Positions 53,117-61,283 of a stretch of 64,000 bases of DNA are shown here, in pieces. A program made the translations under genes and the position numbers. Source of the DNA: JAIBBG01 sp031417525. GTDB taxonomy: Bacteria; Bacteroidota; Bacteroidia; Flavobacteriales_D; Sanyastnellaceae. Positions within the stretch are counted from its first letter, which is position 1, and every line of letters begins with the position of its first letter. The notes under the pieces were generated by a model. That model ran no database searches and had not been told where the DNA came from. It worked only from the letters and a program-made list of their open reading frames with translations. Location: contig JANOVT010000332.1 in NCBI GenBank assembly GCA_031417525.1, positions 1 through 64,000 on the forward strand, in the 5' to 3' direction.

Positions 53117-54211
53117 ATGAATGAACCATCAACGATTGAAGACAGAACAAACAGTCCAGGAGCGAGACCTCTAAAAATTTCATTCTTCAAAGCGCTTATT
53201 GTTGTCGTACTCATTTCATTCCTGCTCTATTTCGGGAAAGCACTTTTTATTCCATTATCATTTGCCTTACTAATAAGTTGCATCCTGCATCCTTTCAGCA
53301 GATGGCTGGAAAAAAAGGGCATTTCTCCGGTGATTTCAATTGCAATTTCCATGATGTTCATCGTACTACTATTCGCCGGTATGGCCACTTTACTCACGTG
53401 GCAAATTCTTCAATTCGCGAATGAATGGCCTCTGATTCAGGCCAAATTCACTTCGGCTGCAAACGATTTTTCCGTTTTTCTGACTCAACATCTGAACATC
53501 AGCATTGCAGATCAGGAAAGTTGGTGGGACAATTTTTCCGACAATACCGGAACACAGATGATACCCATACTAAGCACAACTATTGGGTCCATTACTTTGT
53601 TTTCAGTCTTTGTCGTTCTTGTTCCGATCATGTCTGCATTGATTCTTTACTACCGCACAGAACTATTTGAAGCACTGCACAACTTCATCCCAGGCACGCC
53701 TGTCTACAAATTAAAAGATATACTGCACGACACCATATCGACCTACTACAATTTCATAAAAGGAATGCTTGTAGTTTATCTTGTCGTTGGAATTTTGAAT
53801 AGCGTCGGATTGCTGATACTTGGCGTTCCCCATGCGTTTCTTTTTGGATTTATTGCCGCGATCCTCACATTCATTCCATACGTCGGGATCATCATCGGTG
53901 CAATCTTGCCTATGGTGGTGGCCTGGATCACTTACAACTCACTCTGGTACCCTGCAGGCGTAATCATCATATTCACCATTGTCCAATACCTCGAAGCGAA
54001 TCTCATTTTCCCATGGGCAGTCAGCAATAAACTTCAGATCAATACACTGGCAACAATCGTGGTGATTTTGGTTGGCGGAATTATCTGGGGAAGTGCCGGG
54101 ATGATTTTATTTATTCCTTATCTAGGCATATTAAAACTTCTGGCCGACAGAACAGAAGGACATCGCGGCATTTCGTTGCTTCTTGGAACTAAAACAAAAA
54201 ATAAAAAATAG
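53117..54211 (+). CDS. AI-2E family transporter
   Basis: A 364-residue polytopic membrane protein. It has about eight hydrophobic segments: two near residues 27-62 (ALIVVVLISFLLYFGKALFIPLSFALLIS), one at 74-97, a soluble middle section, then a group from about 150. The family blocks GVPHAFLFGFIAAILTFIPYVGIIIGAILPMVVAW and LIFPWAVSNKLQINTLATIVVILVGGIIWGSAGMILFIPYLGILKLL are clear. AI-2E (UPF0118, PerM/YdiK) proteins include transporters and sodium/proton exchangers; the substrate is not known here. Stands alone. Confidence 0.92.
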   Translation: MNEPSTIEDRTNSPGARPLKISFFKALIVVVLISFLLYFGKALFIPLSFALLISCILHPFSRWLEKKGISPVISIAISMMFIVLLFAGMATLLTWQILQFANEWPLIQAKFTSAANDFSVFLTQHLNISIADQESWWDNFSDNTGTQMIPILSTTIGSITLFSVFVVLVPIMSALILYYRTELFEALHNFIPGTPVYKLKDILHDTISTYYNFIKGMLVVYLVVGILNSVGLLILGVPHAFLFGFIAAILTFIPYVGIIIGAILPMVVAWITYNSLWYPAGVIIIFTIVQYLEANLIFPWAVSNKLQINTLATIVVILVGGIIWGSAGMILFIPYLGILKLLADRTEGHRGISLLLGTKTKNKK

Positions 54212-54375
54212 CGCGTGATCAAACCTCGTCATTCTGATTTTTATCGTTTTCTCCGATTCCGATTATTCACTCTTACGCAGGTTAATCAGAGCTAAATAAT
54301 CGATACACCGGAAGACTGATAACCGTCATGTTTGAGAAAGAAATGCCTGATAAAAGAATCGGCAACGGAAGCCCT

Positions 54376-54885
54376 TCATTTCAAAAAATCAGACAAGCCA
54401 TCGAGATAAACCTGTCCCCTCTTCTCTGCAAAGAAATCCAGAATAAGACTGATGAAGGCCTGAATTGTGAGTGCAAATCCGAACCCATACCAGAACACCG
54501 ACTCCGAAGAATTTCTGAAAACAAAACATAAAATGGCCCCAATCAGAAATAGAATAATTTCTATGTTTCGAATAATGACAACACTTTTCATCACCGCAAT
54601 CATGCGGGGAATTTCTTCGTTTTTTAGCTTTGCCGGATTCATATCGTAGGAATAAACCATCTCAGTTCGTTGAGAATCACTCTTTCGATAAACATTTATA
54701 CCTACAACAATCTGAATGATTCCAATAACAATCAACGGAATCAACATTCCTTTCGCTAGAGAATTTTTCAAATACACAAAAACAATTACGGCCATGATAA
54801 CGGCCAAAGCACCTATGATCATGAAGAAGAGGCTTTCACTCTTCTCGGCAAAAAAGTACTTTTCAATATTCGATTTGGAGAACAT
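54376..54885 (-). CDS. Four-helix membrane protein of a conserved Bacteroidota type
   Basis: A protein of 169 residues (174 from the upstream ATG). The inner start, MFSKSNIEKYFFAEKSES, gives a more usual N-terminus. Four hydrophobic helices lie at about 20-40, 47-65, 100-122 and 130-150. Motifs such as GIIQIVVGINVYRKSD and LILDFFAEKRGQVYLDGL recur in proteins of this phylum that I have seen as hypothetical. Function unknown. It converges toward the AI-2E gene and diverges from the YqeY gene. Confidence 0.72.
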   Translation of the reverse strand: MFSKSNIEKYFFAEKSESLFFMIIGALAVIMAVIVFVYLKNSLAKGMLIPLIVIGIIQIVVGINVYRKSDSQRTEMVYSYDMNPAKLKNEEIPRMIAVMKSVVIIRNIEIILFLIGAILCFVFRNSSESVFWYGFGFALTIQAFISLILDFFAEKRGQVYLDGLSDFLK

Positions 54886-55016
54886 TATACGAAAGTACAA
54901 CGGAACGAAGTATGACTAAACAGAGCTAATATCAGATCGATTGAATCGGACAATCTCAACAACATTGTCCTACATAGTAGACTATTTTTTAATATTGCAG
55001 ATAATAAATTCATACC

Positions 55017-55472
55017 ATGACACTTACAGAGCGCATCAACGAAGACATCAAGAGTGCAATGAAATCAGGAGAAAAAGATAAACTGATGGCGTTGCGTGAT
55101 ATCAAAAGTAAACTCCTTTTGGAGATGACTAAAGGCGGAACAGATGGAGAAGTCGACGATGCACGTGGCATTGCCATTCTCAATAAACTGTACAAACAGC
55201 GCATGGAATCCATTGATATCTATCGCACCCAGGGCCGACAGGATCTGATCGATGAAGAAACAAAACAGGCCGATGTTATTTCAGCGTATCTGCCAGCTCA
55301 ATTGACCGGTGAAAAATTAGAAAGTGAAATCCGACAAATAATCGCATCAACCGGTGCCAATGGTCTTGGGGATCTTGGTAAAGTAATGGGTTCGGCAACA
55401 AAAGCTTTGGCAGGCAAGGCCGATGGCAAGGCCATCTCCGAGCTCGTTAAGAAATTACTTTCGGGTAACTGA
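55017..55472 (+). CDS. GatB/YqeY domain protein
   Basis: A 151-residue protein of the YqeY family, which resembles the C-terminal helical domain of GatB. Landmarks: RINEDIKSAMKSGEKDKLMALRDIKSKL, IAILNKLYKQRMESIDIYRTQGRQDL, QADVISAYLPAQL and GLGDLGKVMGSATKALAGKADGKAISELVKKLL. In GatB the domain contacts tRNA; the stand-alone protein has no established role. It is followed 2 bases later by a retropepsin-like protease gene, so they are probably transcribed together. Confidence 0.92.
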   Translation: MTLTERINEDIKSAMKSGEKDKLMALRDIKSKLLLEMTKGGTDGEVDDARGIAILNKLYKQRMESIDIYRTQGRQDLIDEETKQADVISAYLPAQLTGEKLESEIRQIIASTGANGLGDLGKVMGSATKALAGKADGKAISELVKKLLSGN

Positions 55473-55474
55473 AA

Positions 55475-55903
55475 ATGAAATCCTCTGCTAAGGCGAAAAA
55501 GTTGATTCAAATCGGCAGACATGTCATTATTGACTTGCCGGAATTGAATTCCTTCAATGTTGAAGCAAAAGTGGATACCGGCGCATTTCGGACAGTAATT
55601 CATTGTAATGCATGGAAGGAAGTAACTATTGATGGAGAAAATTTTTTACAGGCAACATTTGATTTAAACAACGAAGGACCAAAAACAATTCTCTTCAGAG
55701 ACTATTTCCAAAAAGAGTTCAAAAGTTCATTTGGTGAACGAGAAAAACGATATTGCGTAAAAACCACGATTAGGATTGGCAAGAAAAAAATCCGGAGTAG
55801 TGTATCCATAACAGACAGGTCAGACATGCGCTTTCAAGTGCTATTAGGAAGAAAAACACTCCTTCGAAAATTTCTGGTGGATGTCAGTCAAAAGTTCGCG
55901 TAA
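55475..55903 (+). CDS. Retropepsin-like aspartic protease (RimB/PF05618-like)
   Basis: A 142-residue protein. The family signature IGRHVIIDLPELNSFNVEAKVDTGAFRTVIHC lies at about residues 12-43, with DTGA as the expected catalytic Asp. Later blocks RYCVKTTIRIGKK, SVSITDRSDMRFQVLLGRKTLL and FLVDVSQ match the rest of the fold. The known relative RimB trims glutamate tails that RimK adds to ribosomal protein S6, but no rimK lies in this window. Length fits one retropepsin domain. It begins 2 bases after the YqeY gene. Confidence 0.85.
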   Translation: MKSSAKAKKLIQIGRHVIIDLPELNSFNVEAKVDTGAFRTVIHCNAWKEVTIDGENFLQATFDLNNEGPKTILFRDYFQKEFKSSFGEREKRYCVKTTIRIGKKKIRSSVSITDRSDMRFQVLLGRKTLLRKFLVDVSQKFA

Positions 55904-55909
55904 GACACA

Positions 55910-57691
55910 TCATATTCGCACACCGATGACAAGAACATCATCAATCTGTTCGATTTCACCTTTCCACATATCAAGTGATCTGGCAAATTCAACTTTCTGT
56001 TGTTCCATGGGCAGGCGATGATGTTGTAATAACATCATTCGGAATTGTTTCCGCATAAACTTTTTGCCTCTTGGCCCACCAAATTGATCGGCAAAACCAT
56101 CACTGAAAAGGTAGATACAATCACCCTTGTGCAATTTCATAGAATGATTAGTGAACTCCCTTTCACCATTGATATATGTTCCAATACTAAAGGGGTCGCT
56201 TTCAATTTCGATCAGTTCATCGTTGCGAATAATGTATGCGGGATTGTGAGCACCGCTGAATTCAAGCTCAAGTGAATCTGAATCGATGCAACATAGTGAA
56301 ATGTCCATTCCATCCTTCATGAAATGTTCGCCACTATCAGCCCGCATCGCCTCTGCAGAAAGTCGGTTGGCACTATTTAATACCTGAGAAGGTTTGCTGT
56401 AAACTTTAGTCGCTTGATTAAGCACGTTGTAACCTACCAGACTCATAAATGCACCGGGAACGCCATGGCCAGTACAATCAGCCGCTGCAAAAAGTTTTTT
56501 ATTCCCTTTGGCAACAAACCAATAGAAATCACCACTGACAGTAGCTTTAGGGCGAAAGAAAACAAAAGAATCAGGAAACATATTCTTGATCAGATTGTCG
56601 TTTGGCAATATTGTTTCCTGCAATCTTTGGGCGTAATCAATACTGGATTGCAGGTCCGTATACAATTCCAAAGCACGTTCCCTTTCCGCTTCCACTTCTT
56701 CCTTCCTTTTAGTGAGTTCCAAAGTCTGCAGATTCACTTTTTCCTCCATTTCATGATGATAAGAGGCCAGATCATCACGCATTCGAAGTAAAGCCTTTCC
56801 CATTTCATCGTGCTCAGACAGTGGACTAAAAGGAACATCGAAATTACCTGCTCCCACATTGAGTGCGAACTCCTTTGTCTTATCAAAATTCGCAACAAGT
56901 CTATTCACCGCTTGCGCCATATCCCCAATTTCATCATTGCCTGCTTTTGTGTTGTGGAGTGAATAAATGCCCAGTGATAAATTCGACATTCTTTTCTTCA
57001 GCGAATTGACCGGCCGCACAATCGATCTGGAAGTAAGCACTCCGATAACAATACCAGCAAACAAAACTCCGATCGCAATATTCACGAGCAACATGCGTAG
57101 TTTTTCAAACGATCTGTTCATCATGGAAATTTCAGACGTCATCGTATCTCGTTGCGCTGAATTCATCGCCTGCAGTTTTCTTCTTGAAGTTTCGAGTGCA
57201 GTCGGTATTGTACCGCCTTCAATAAAATAACCATCCGCTGTCATCTGATTAATGGGATCATTGTAGCTATTGAAGTCAGGCAGTGCCTTTCTGATTTGTT
57301 CATAAGCGATCAATAATTCTCGGATACTAATGAATAACTCTTGTTTGTTCTTCACCTGTTCTTCCGGCCAGAGTAAAGAATAAGCATTGATTTTCTTTAG
57401 TTGTTCGGGGATTGTTTTTTCACATAGACTGATCGCTTCGGTTCGTTCATGATCATCCTCACGACGCTGCACATAAGCCCACTGCTTCATCAATTGCTGC
57501 GCATGAATAAGCTGGTTATCCAGTTCTTCAAGAATTTTTACAGAAGGAGCGTAAACATCATTGATTTTGCGATTGGTTTCCCTGCTCTCAGAAAGAGTAT
57601 TGTTGGTGAAATAGAATACAACGGCAACAACGACGATGAAGAGGCCAAAACCTACACCAATTTTTCTAGATATGGAAAAGCGTAATGGCAA
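55910..57691 (-). CDS. Membrane sensor with HAMP and SpoIIE/PP2C phosphatase domains
   Basis: A 593-residue membrane protein. A first helix (residues about 12-30) and a second (198-220) flank a helical periplasmic sensor region of 165 residues. A HAMP domain (SRSIVRPVNSLKKRMSNLS) and a coiled coil (EKVNLQTLELTKRKEEVEAERERAL) follow. The PP2C/SpoIIE phosphatase domain begins near 365: SGDFYWF, AADCTGHGVPGAFMSLVG (residue about 401), LFSDGFADQFGG (about 530) and IDDVLVIGVRI at the end give the metal-binding acidic residues. It should dephosphorylate a cytoplasmic target, such as an anti-anti-sigma factor, in response to an outside signal. It is the last gene of a leftward four-gene cluster. Confidence 0.93.
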   Translation of the reverse strand: MPLRFSISRKIGVGFGLFIVVVAVVFYFTNNTLSESRETNRKINDVYAPSVKILEELDNQLIHAQQLMKQWAYVQRREDDHERTEAISLCEKTIPEQLKKINAYSLLWPEEQVKNKQELFISIRELLIAYEQIRKALPDFNSYNDPINQMTADGYFIEGGTIPTALETSRRKLQAMNSAQRDTMTSEISMMNRSFEKLRMLLVNIAIGVLFAGIVIGVLTSRSIVRPVNSLKKRMSNLSLGIYSLHNTKAGNDEIGDMAQAVNRLVANFDKTKEFALNVGAGNFDVPFSPLSEHDEMGKALLRMRDDLASYHHEMEEKVNLQTLELTKRKEEVEAERERALELYTDLQSSIDYAQRLQETILPNDNLIKNMFPDSFVFFRPKATVSGDFYWFVAKGNKKLFAAADCTGHGVPGAFMSLVGYNVLNQATKVYSKPSQVLNSANRLSAEAMRADSGEHFMKDGMDISLCCIDSDSLELEFSGAHNPAYIIRNDELIEIESDPFSIGTYINGEREFTNHSMKLHKGDCIYLFSDGFADQFGGPRGKKFMRKQFRMMLLQHHRLPMEQQKVEFARSLDMWKGEIEQIDDVLVIGVRI

Positions 57692-57701
57692 AATTGAACT
57701 A

Positions 57702-58616
57702 CTAATGCTTAGTTTGGTTTTGGAGAATTAATGAATTCAGTTTTTTCTCATACGATAGTGTTTTCAAGCTGTCCTGTTGAAAACGATAGATATTGAGAAG
57801 AGCTGTTTTAATCTCCACACTTTGATCACAGATGGTTTCAGCATTCAACAGGCACGACAAAGCGAGTGTTTGGTTTTGAGAAATTTCATCACGACTCCAA
57901 CAGGCAGGAGTAACATTGTTAGAATTGAATCCGATACCAAAATAAACCACAGCAAGATTGTATTGTGTTGCACAATCAGTCGGATCAATGAGAATTGCCT
58001 CAGAAAGGTGATGAATGGCAGACTGTGCAAAATTTGTGTTGCATTCGTCTTCCTTCCATAGCTGAATGTAGCGCTCACCTTTTGCCCGATGAAATGCCAT
58101 TTGTGATTGCATTATATTTTGTGCTAAGTTCAATTCATTCATCAAAACAACATATTTGGAAAAAAGCAGATCGGCCATTTGCAGATCGAAACTATTCTCG
58201 TTGTCTATTACCATAAGAGCGTCATTAAAATAAGTAGCAGCAAGGTATTTCAGAGCGGCATCATTATTCGAATTTGCAGATTGATCGCTGAGGCCTTTTG
58301 CCTTCAGAAAAGATTCAACTGCAATTTCACGGTTGTGATCAAGAACACCAGTAGCAGGATTCGTTTTATATGCTTCCTTGTAAATAAACCCCCTGATATA
58401 CCAGGTATACACTTCGTTGACTTCATTCTCCTGTTGGATTGCACGCTCAATTTCCAGAATAGCAAGATCATAGTTTTTCTCCTGGCAATATCGAGCGGCA
58501 ACAACAGAATATTTCTGATGAGTGGAATCTTGTTGTGCAAAGCAAGGATGAGCATGACCGAAAACGAAGCAAGACATCACGAGCGATACAATGCGCAATT
58601 TCAACGAAATTGACAT
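57702..58616 (-). CDS. Exported TPR-like protein, paralogue of the next gene
   Basis: A 304-residue protein from the ATG at 58616, which begins a signal peptide (LKLRIVSLVMSCFVFGHAHPCFAQ). The pattern AARYCQEKNYDLAILEIERAI, VYTWYIRGFIYKEAYK and AVESFLKAKG at the N-terminal part, then ATQYNLAVVYFGIGFN, indicates TPR-like helices. It is a tandem paralogue of the 58671-59591 product (shared CQEK, WY, GFI, KE, AVESF and NDAL positions). It starts 10 bases upstream of the phosphatase gene and is probably in the same transcript; a periplasmic adaptor role is inferred. Confidence 0.82.
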   Translation of the reverse strand: MSISLKLRIVSLVMSCFVFGHAHPCFAQQDSTHQKYSVVAARYCQEKNYDLAILEIERAIQQENEVNEVYTWYIRGFIYKEAYKTNPATGVLDHNREIAVESFLKAKGLSDQSANSNNDAALKYLAATYFNDALMVIDNENSFDLQMADLLFSKYVVLMNELNLAQNIMQSQMAFHRAKGERYIQLWKEDECNTNFAQSAIHHLSEAILIDPTDCATQYNLAVVYFGIGFNSNNVTPACWSRDEISQNQTLALSCLLNAETICDQSVEIKTALLNIYRFQQDSLKTLSYEKKLNSLILQNQTKH

Positions 58617-58670
58617 CCCATGTTTCCATCTATAAACAAAAAAATTCATTACACGTGAACGATCTGAAAT

Positions 58671-59591
58671 TTACTTTTCCGGCTGAACAATTTTGCCTTC
58701 TGAAATCAGTCGTTCAATTTCTCCCTTAAAATATTCTACATCATTTTCATGTTCGAGTGCACGATGGATATACATCAGTCCCCGAACCACGTCGCCATTT
58801 TCCGGATTGAGTTTATATGCTTTCTGCATATTGATCAAAGCTTTATTTTTGATCAGCTCCGCGCATTCCTGTTGTGTTACAATCAAATCAAAAATATCGG
58901 TGTCCGGACCTATTTTTCTATACTTAAACACGGCCTTGTTATAGTAGATAACAGCGATGTTATAATACGAATCGCTGTCTGTTGAGTCTAATCTTACTAC
59001 ATCATAATAAGATCCGGTGGCCTTATCCGCAGCAACCTCATTTTCGATATCCATTTGCCACAATTGGAAATAACGTTGTCCCATGCTTTTGCTGAATTCA
59101 TTGTCAAACTTTTTCAGACTGGTTCCGGGCTCCGCAACATGAATGAGTTTTCTGAATTTTTTGAATAACATCTCAGGATCGCTATCGTTGCTGAGATCAA
59201 ATTCACGCGTTTGCATCAGTGCATCATTGTAGTAAGAAGAAGCCAAAAATTTCAGACTCAATTTCGTCATCGCAGCATGTTGATTCTGTTTATCCATTTC
59301 CAGCGATTTGATGAAGGACTCCACGGCCATTTCTCGTTGAATGCTGCTGCGGTTGCCACTCTCATTTTGCTTGTACATTTCTTTGTGAATAAAACCATCC
59401 ACATACCATAAGTAAGGATTATCACCTTCCAGCTTAGTCTCCTTTGCTTCCTTGATTTTAGAAAGCGCTTTATCAAACTGTTTCTCCTGACATAACCTAG
59501 CGGCTTCATTGGTCAGGGGCAATTCCTGCGCATTCATAGAAAGCGCAGAAAGAATTATGCTCAGCATAAAAATGACATGTGCTTTAATCAT
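58671..59591 (-). CDS. Exported TPR-like protein
   Basis: A 306-residue protein from the ATG at 59591, which overlaps the YfiR stop by ATGA and begins a signal peptide (MIKAHVIFMLSIILSALSMNAQ). The N-terminal part reads AARLCQEKQFDKALSKIKEAK and PYLWYVDGFIHKEMYK, with EMAVESFIKSLEMDKQ next; the C-terminal part has SYYNIAVIYYNKAVFKY and LINMQKAYKLNPENGDV. TPR-like, with no enzyme motif. Paralogue of 57702-58616. It lies between the YfiR-like gene and the second TPR gene, 55 bases apart. Confidence 0.85.
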   Translation of the reverse strand: MIKAHVIFMLSIILSALSMNAQELPLTNEAARLCQEKQFDKALSKIKEAKETKLEGDNPYLWYVDGFIHKEMYKQNESGNRSSIQREMAVESFIKSLEMDKQNQHAAMTKLSLKFLASSYYNDALMQTREFDLSNDSDPEMLFKKFRKLIHVAEPGTSLKKFDNEFSKSMGQRYFQLWQMDIENEVAADKATGSYYDVVRLDSTDSDSYYNIAVIYYNKAVFKYRKIGPDTDIFDLIVTQQECAELIKNKALINMQKAYKLNPENGDVVRGLMYIHRALEHENDVEYFKGEIERLISEGKIVQPEK

Positions 59592-60118
59592 TGTATTGCC
59601 CATTGTAAAATTTTAATACCGGGAGTAATTTTTTTCTCATCCATCGCCTTTTTGTTGATCTCAAATCGGATCGAACCATCAATGTTTTTAAAATTAATAT
59701 GTGATCCAAGAGCCAATGCACCTTCCCAATTGGTGACGATCAGTGTGCTTTTATCTTTCAATTCTTTTACAATTCTAGGAAAATCATTTTTCCATGATTT
59801 ATCGATGAAAAGAACATGAAGATATGTTGATTGCGGAAGATTGGTCAGCGAAAGAAATTCAAGCGTTTGATTTCCGATAGGTTTAGCGCCGTACTTCGAT
59901 GAAGCAATTTCGAAAAGATCAGTACTTCCGAGAATTCCGATATAGAACTTCCCGCTTTTCGACTCAAGAGGCCAGTTATTGTAGTTCGCAAACTGATAGA
60001 GATAGTTAGCGCGAATCATGGCAACAGTATTGTCGGGCTGGATATTTTGCGCAGATATCCAACTGACCGGAGTCAGCAGTGTAAGTATTAAGATAAGCCT
60101 GAAACAGATTCTGTACAT
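59588..60118 (-). CDS. YfiR-family (DUF4154) periplasmic protein
   Basis: A 176-residue protein from the ATG at 60118 (an ATG six codons upstream is also possible). It has an N-terminal signal (MYRICFRLILILTLLTPVSWISAQ). The mature part follows the YfiR/DUF4154 pattern: RANYLYQFANYNNWP, FYIGILGSTDLFEIA, GNQTLEFLSLTNLPQ, HVLFIDKSWKNDFPRIV, STLIVTNWEGALALGSHINF and IRFEINKKAMDEKKITPGIKIL. In Pseudomonas YfiR is a periplasmic inhibitor of a diguanylate cyclase; no cyclase is nearby here, so in this cluster it more likely acts with the downstream TPR proteins and phosphatase. Upstream of it TAGTTTTG (60149-60156, minus strand) is a possible -7 element. Confidence 0.86.
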   Translation of the reverse strand: MYRICFRLILILTLLTPVSWISAQNIQPDNTVAMIRANYLYQFANYNNWPLESKSGKFYIGILGSTDLFEIASSKYGAKPIGNQTLEFLSLTNLPQSTYLHVLFIDKSWKNDFPRIVKELKDKSTLIVTNWEGALALGSHINFKNIDGSIRFEINKKAMDEKKITPGIKILQWAIQ

Positions 60119-60248
60119 AGCTGCTATAAAACACAAATGTGCTTATACCAAAACTAGGCTTACAGGGTTTCGCGCAGCAGAACTTTAAAAGCCGTTCTGA
60201 ACGATGGACTGTTAAAAGAAATACCAACCAAAATGTCTGTTGGAAGGC

Positions 60249-60776
60249 CTATTGTGCAGGATCATTCTGCGGGCCAGGTCCCTTCATGGTGGCAACATCG
60301 CGATCGAAGAAATAAAGTGCTCCTTTGTCGTTGCCAATCAGCTTCAATTTATCAAGCACGTTTCTGGCAAGTGTTTCTTCTTCGATTTGTTCGCTCACAT
60401 ACCATTGCATGAAATTGTGCGTCGTGTAGTCCTTTTCGCGCAAACAAACATCCACGACTTTGTTGATTTCGGCAGTTACTCTTGTTTCATGATTCAAGAG
60501 CAATGTAAAAGCATGATGCAATGACTTGTAATCTTTATCTGGTTGAGCGAGACTAGGGATGATGGCTTGGCCGCCACGGTCATTGACGAATTTGATCAAT
60601 TTCAGCATATGAAGCCTTTCTTCATCACTGTGTTTGTATAAGAATGAACTTGCCCCTGGGAAACCATTGATCTCGGCCCATGAAGCCATCGCCAGATATG
60701 ACTGACTGCTTTCAGCTTCCACTTTGATCTTATCGTTCAAGGATTTTTCGACTTTTTTATTCAACATGCTCTTCAA
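60249..60776 (-). CDS. ftnA: Ferritin
   Basis: A 175-residue ferritin. A helical bundle with iron-site residues is visible in EAESSQSYLAMASWAE, HSDEERLHMLKLIKFVNDRGG (the E-x-x-H motif) and YVSEQIEEETLARNVLDKLKLIG. These are the ferroxidase ligands of bacterial non-heme ferritin, which stores iron as a mineral in a 24-subunit shell. A start three codons later (MLNKKVEKSL) is possible. The last 20 residues, with Pro and Gly, are an extension. It has its own promoter. Confidence 0.94.
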   Translation of the reverse strand: MKSMLNKKVEKSLNDKIKVEAESSQSYLAMASWAEINGFPGASSFLYKHSDEERLHMLKLIKFVNDRGGQAIIPSLAQPDKDYKSLHHAFTLLLNHETRVTAEINKVVDVCLREKDYTTHNFMQWYVSEQIEEETLARNVLDKLKLIGNDKGALYFFDRDVATMKGPGPQNDPAQ

Positions 60777-60787
60777 ATTTTAGGAGA

Positions 60788-60816
60788 CAAAAGTAACGTT
60801 GAAACAGATTTACAAA
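60788..60816 (-). promoter_or_regulatory. Bacteroidota-type promoter for ferritin
   Basis: On the minus strand TTTG at 60816-60813 and TACTTTTG at 60795-60788 with a 17-base spacer. It ends 11 bases before the annotated start, which makes the later start (60767) more likely. Confidence 0.6.
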
Positions 60817-60890
60817 CAGATCACGAAAAAGAAGGTCCTGATTCATTGAGGTTTATGGTCGGTCAGAACAGGAATATTGAAGTTTCCCAC

Positions 60891-61271
60891 TTACCTGTCT
60901 GGCTGAAAATGGGCAGTGACATATTTCAGAAAAAAAACAAAATACCATGCAAATAACAAGGGTGGTCCGAAGACAAAAAAGACGACAAGGGAATCAAGAA
61001 AATCATTCTGCAGGTTCACCTCATTGTGCAACAAGTAATAAACAAAGGTTCCTGCAAACAAAAAGTACAACAAAATCATCCCAAGGTAGACTCTCAGCAT
61101 GCGTCTTCCCATTTTATCCAGCACACTTCTTTTCTTCAGTATCGCAAAAAGAAAATAAATTTGAAAGAAGCCGAGCATCAATTCGCATAAAGCTCCCAAA
61201 GTTGGAACCAGCAATGCCATGGTAGTCACAATGCAAAACACAAGATTGATTTTATACCAGGATTTAGCCAC
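60891..61271 (-). CDS. Small multi-pass membrane protein, unknown
   Basis: A 126-residue protein with about four hydrophobic helices (residues 8-27, 30-45, 62-82 and 94-114). No known motif. The start at 61271 is 12 bases after the end of the FAD oxidoreductase gene, so both may be on one transcript. Confidence 0.7.
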   Translation of the reverse strand: MAKSWYKINLVFCIVTTMALLVPTLGALCELMLGFFQIYFLFAILKKRSVLDKMGRRMLRVYLGMILLYFLFAGTFVYYLLHNEVNLQNDFLDSLVVFFVFGPPLLFAWYFVFFLKYVTAHFQPDR

Positions 61272-61283
61272 GGGTTTAATTTG

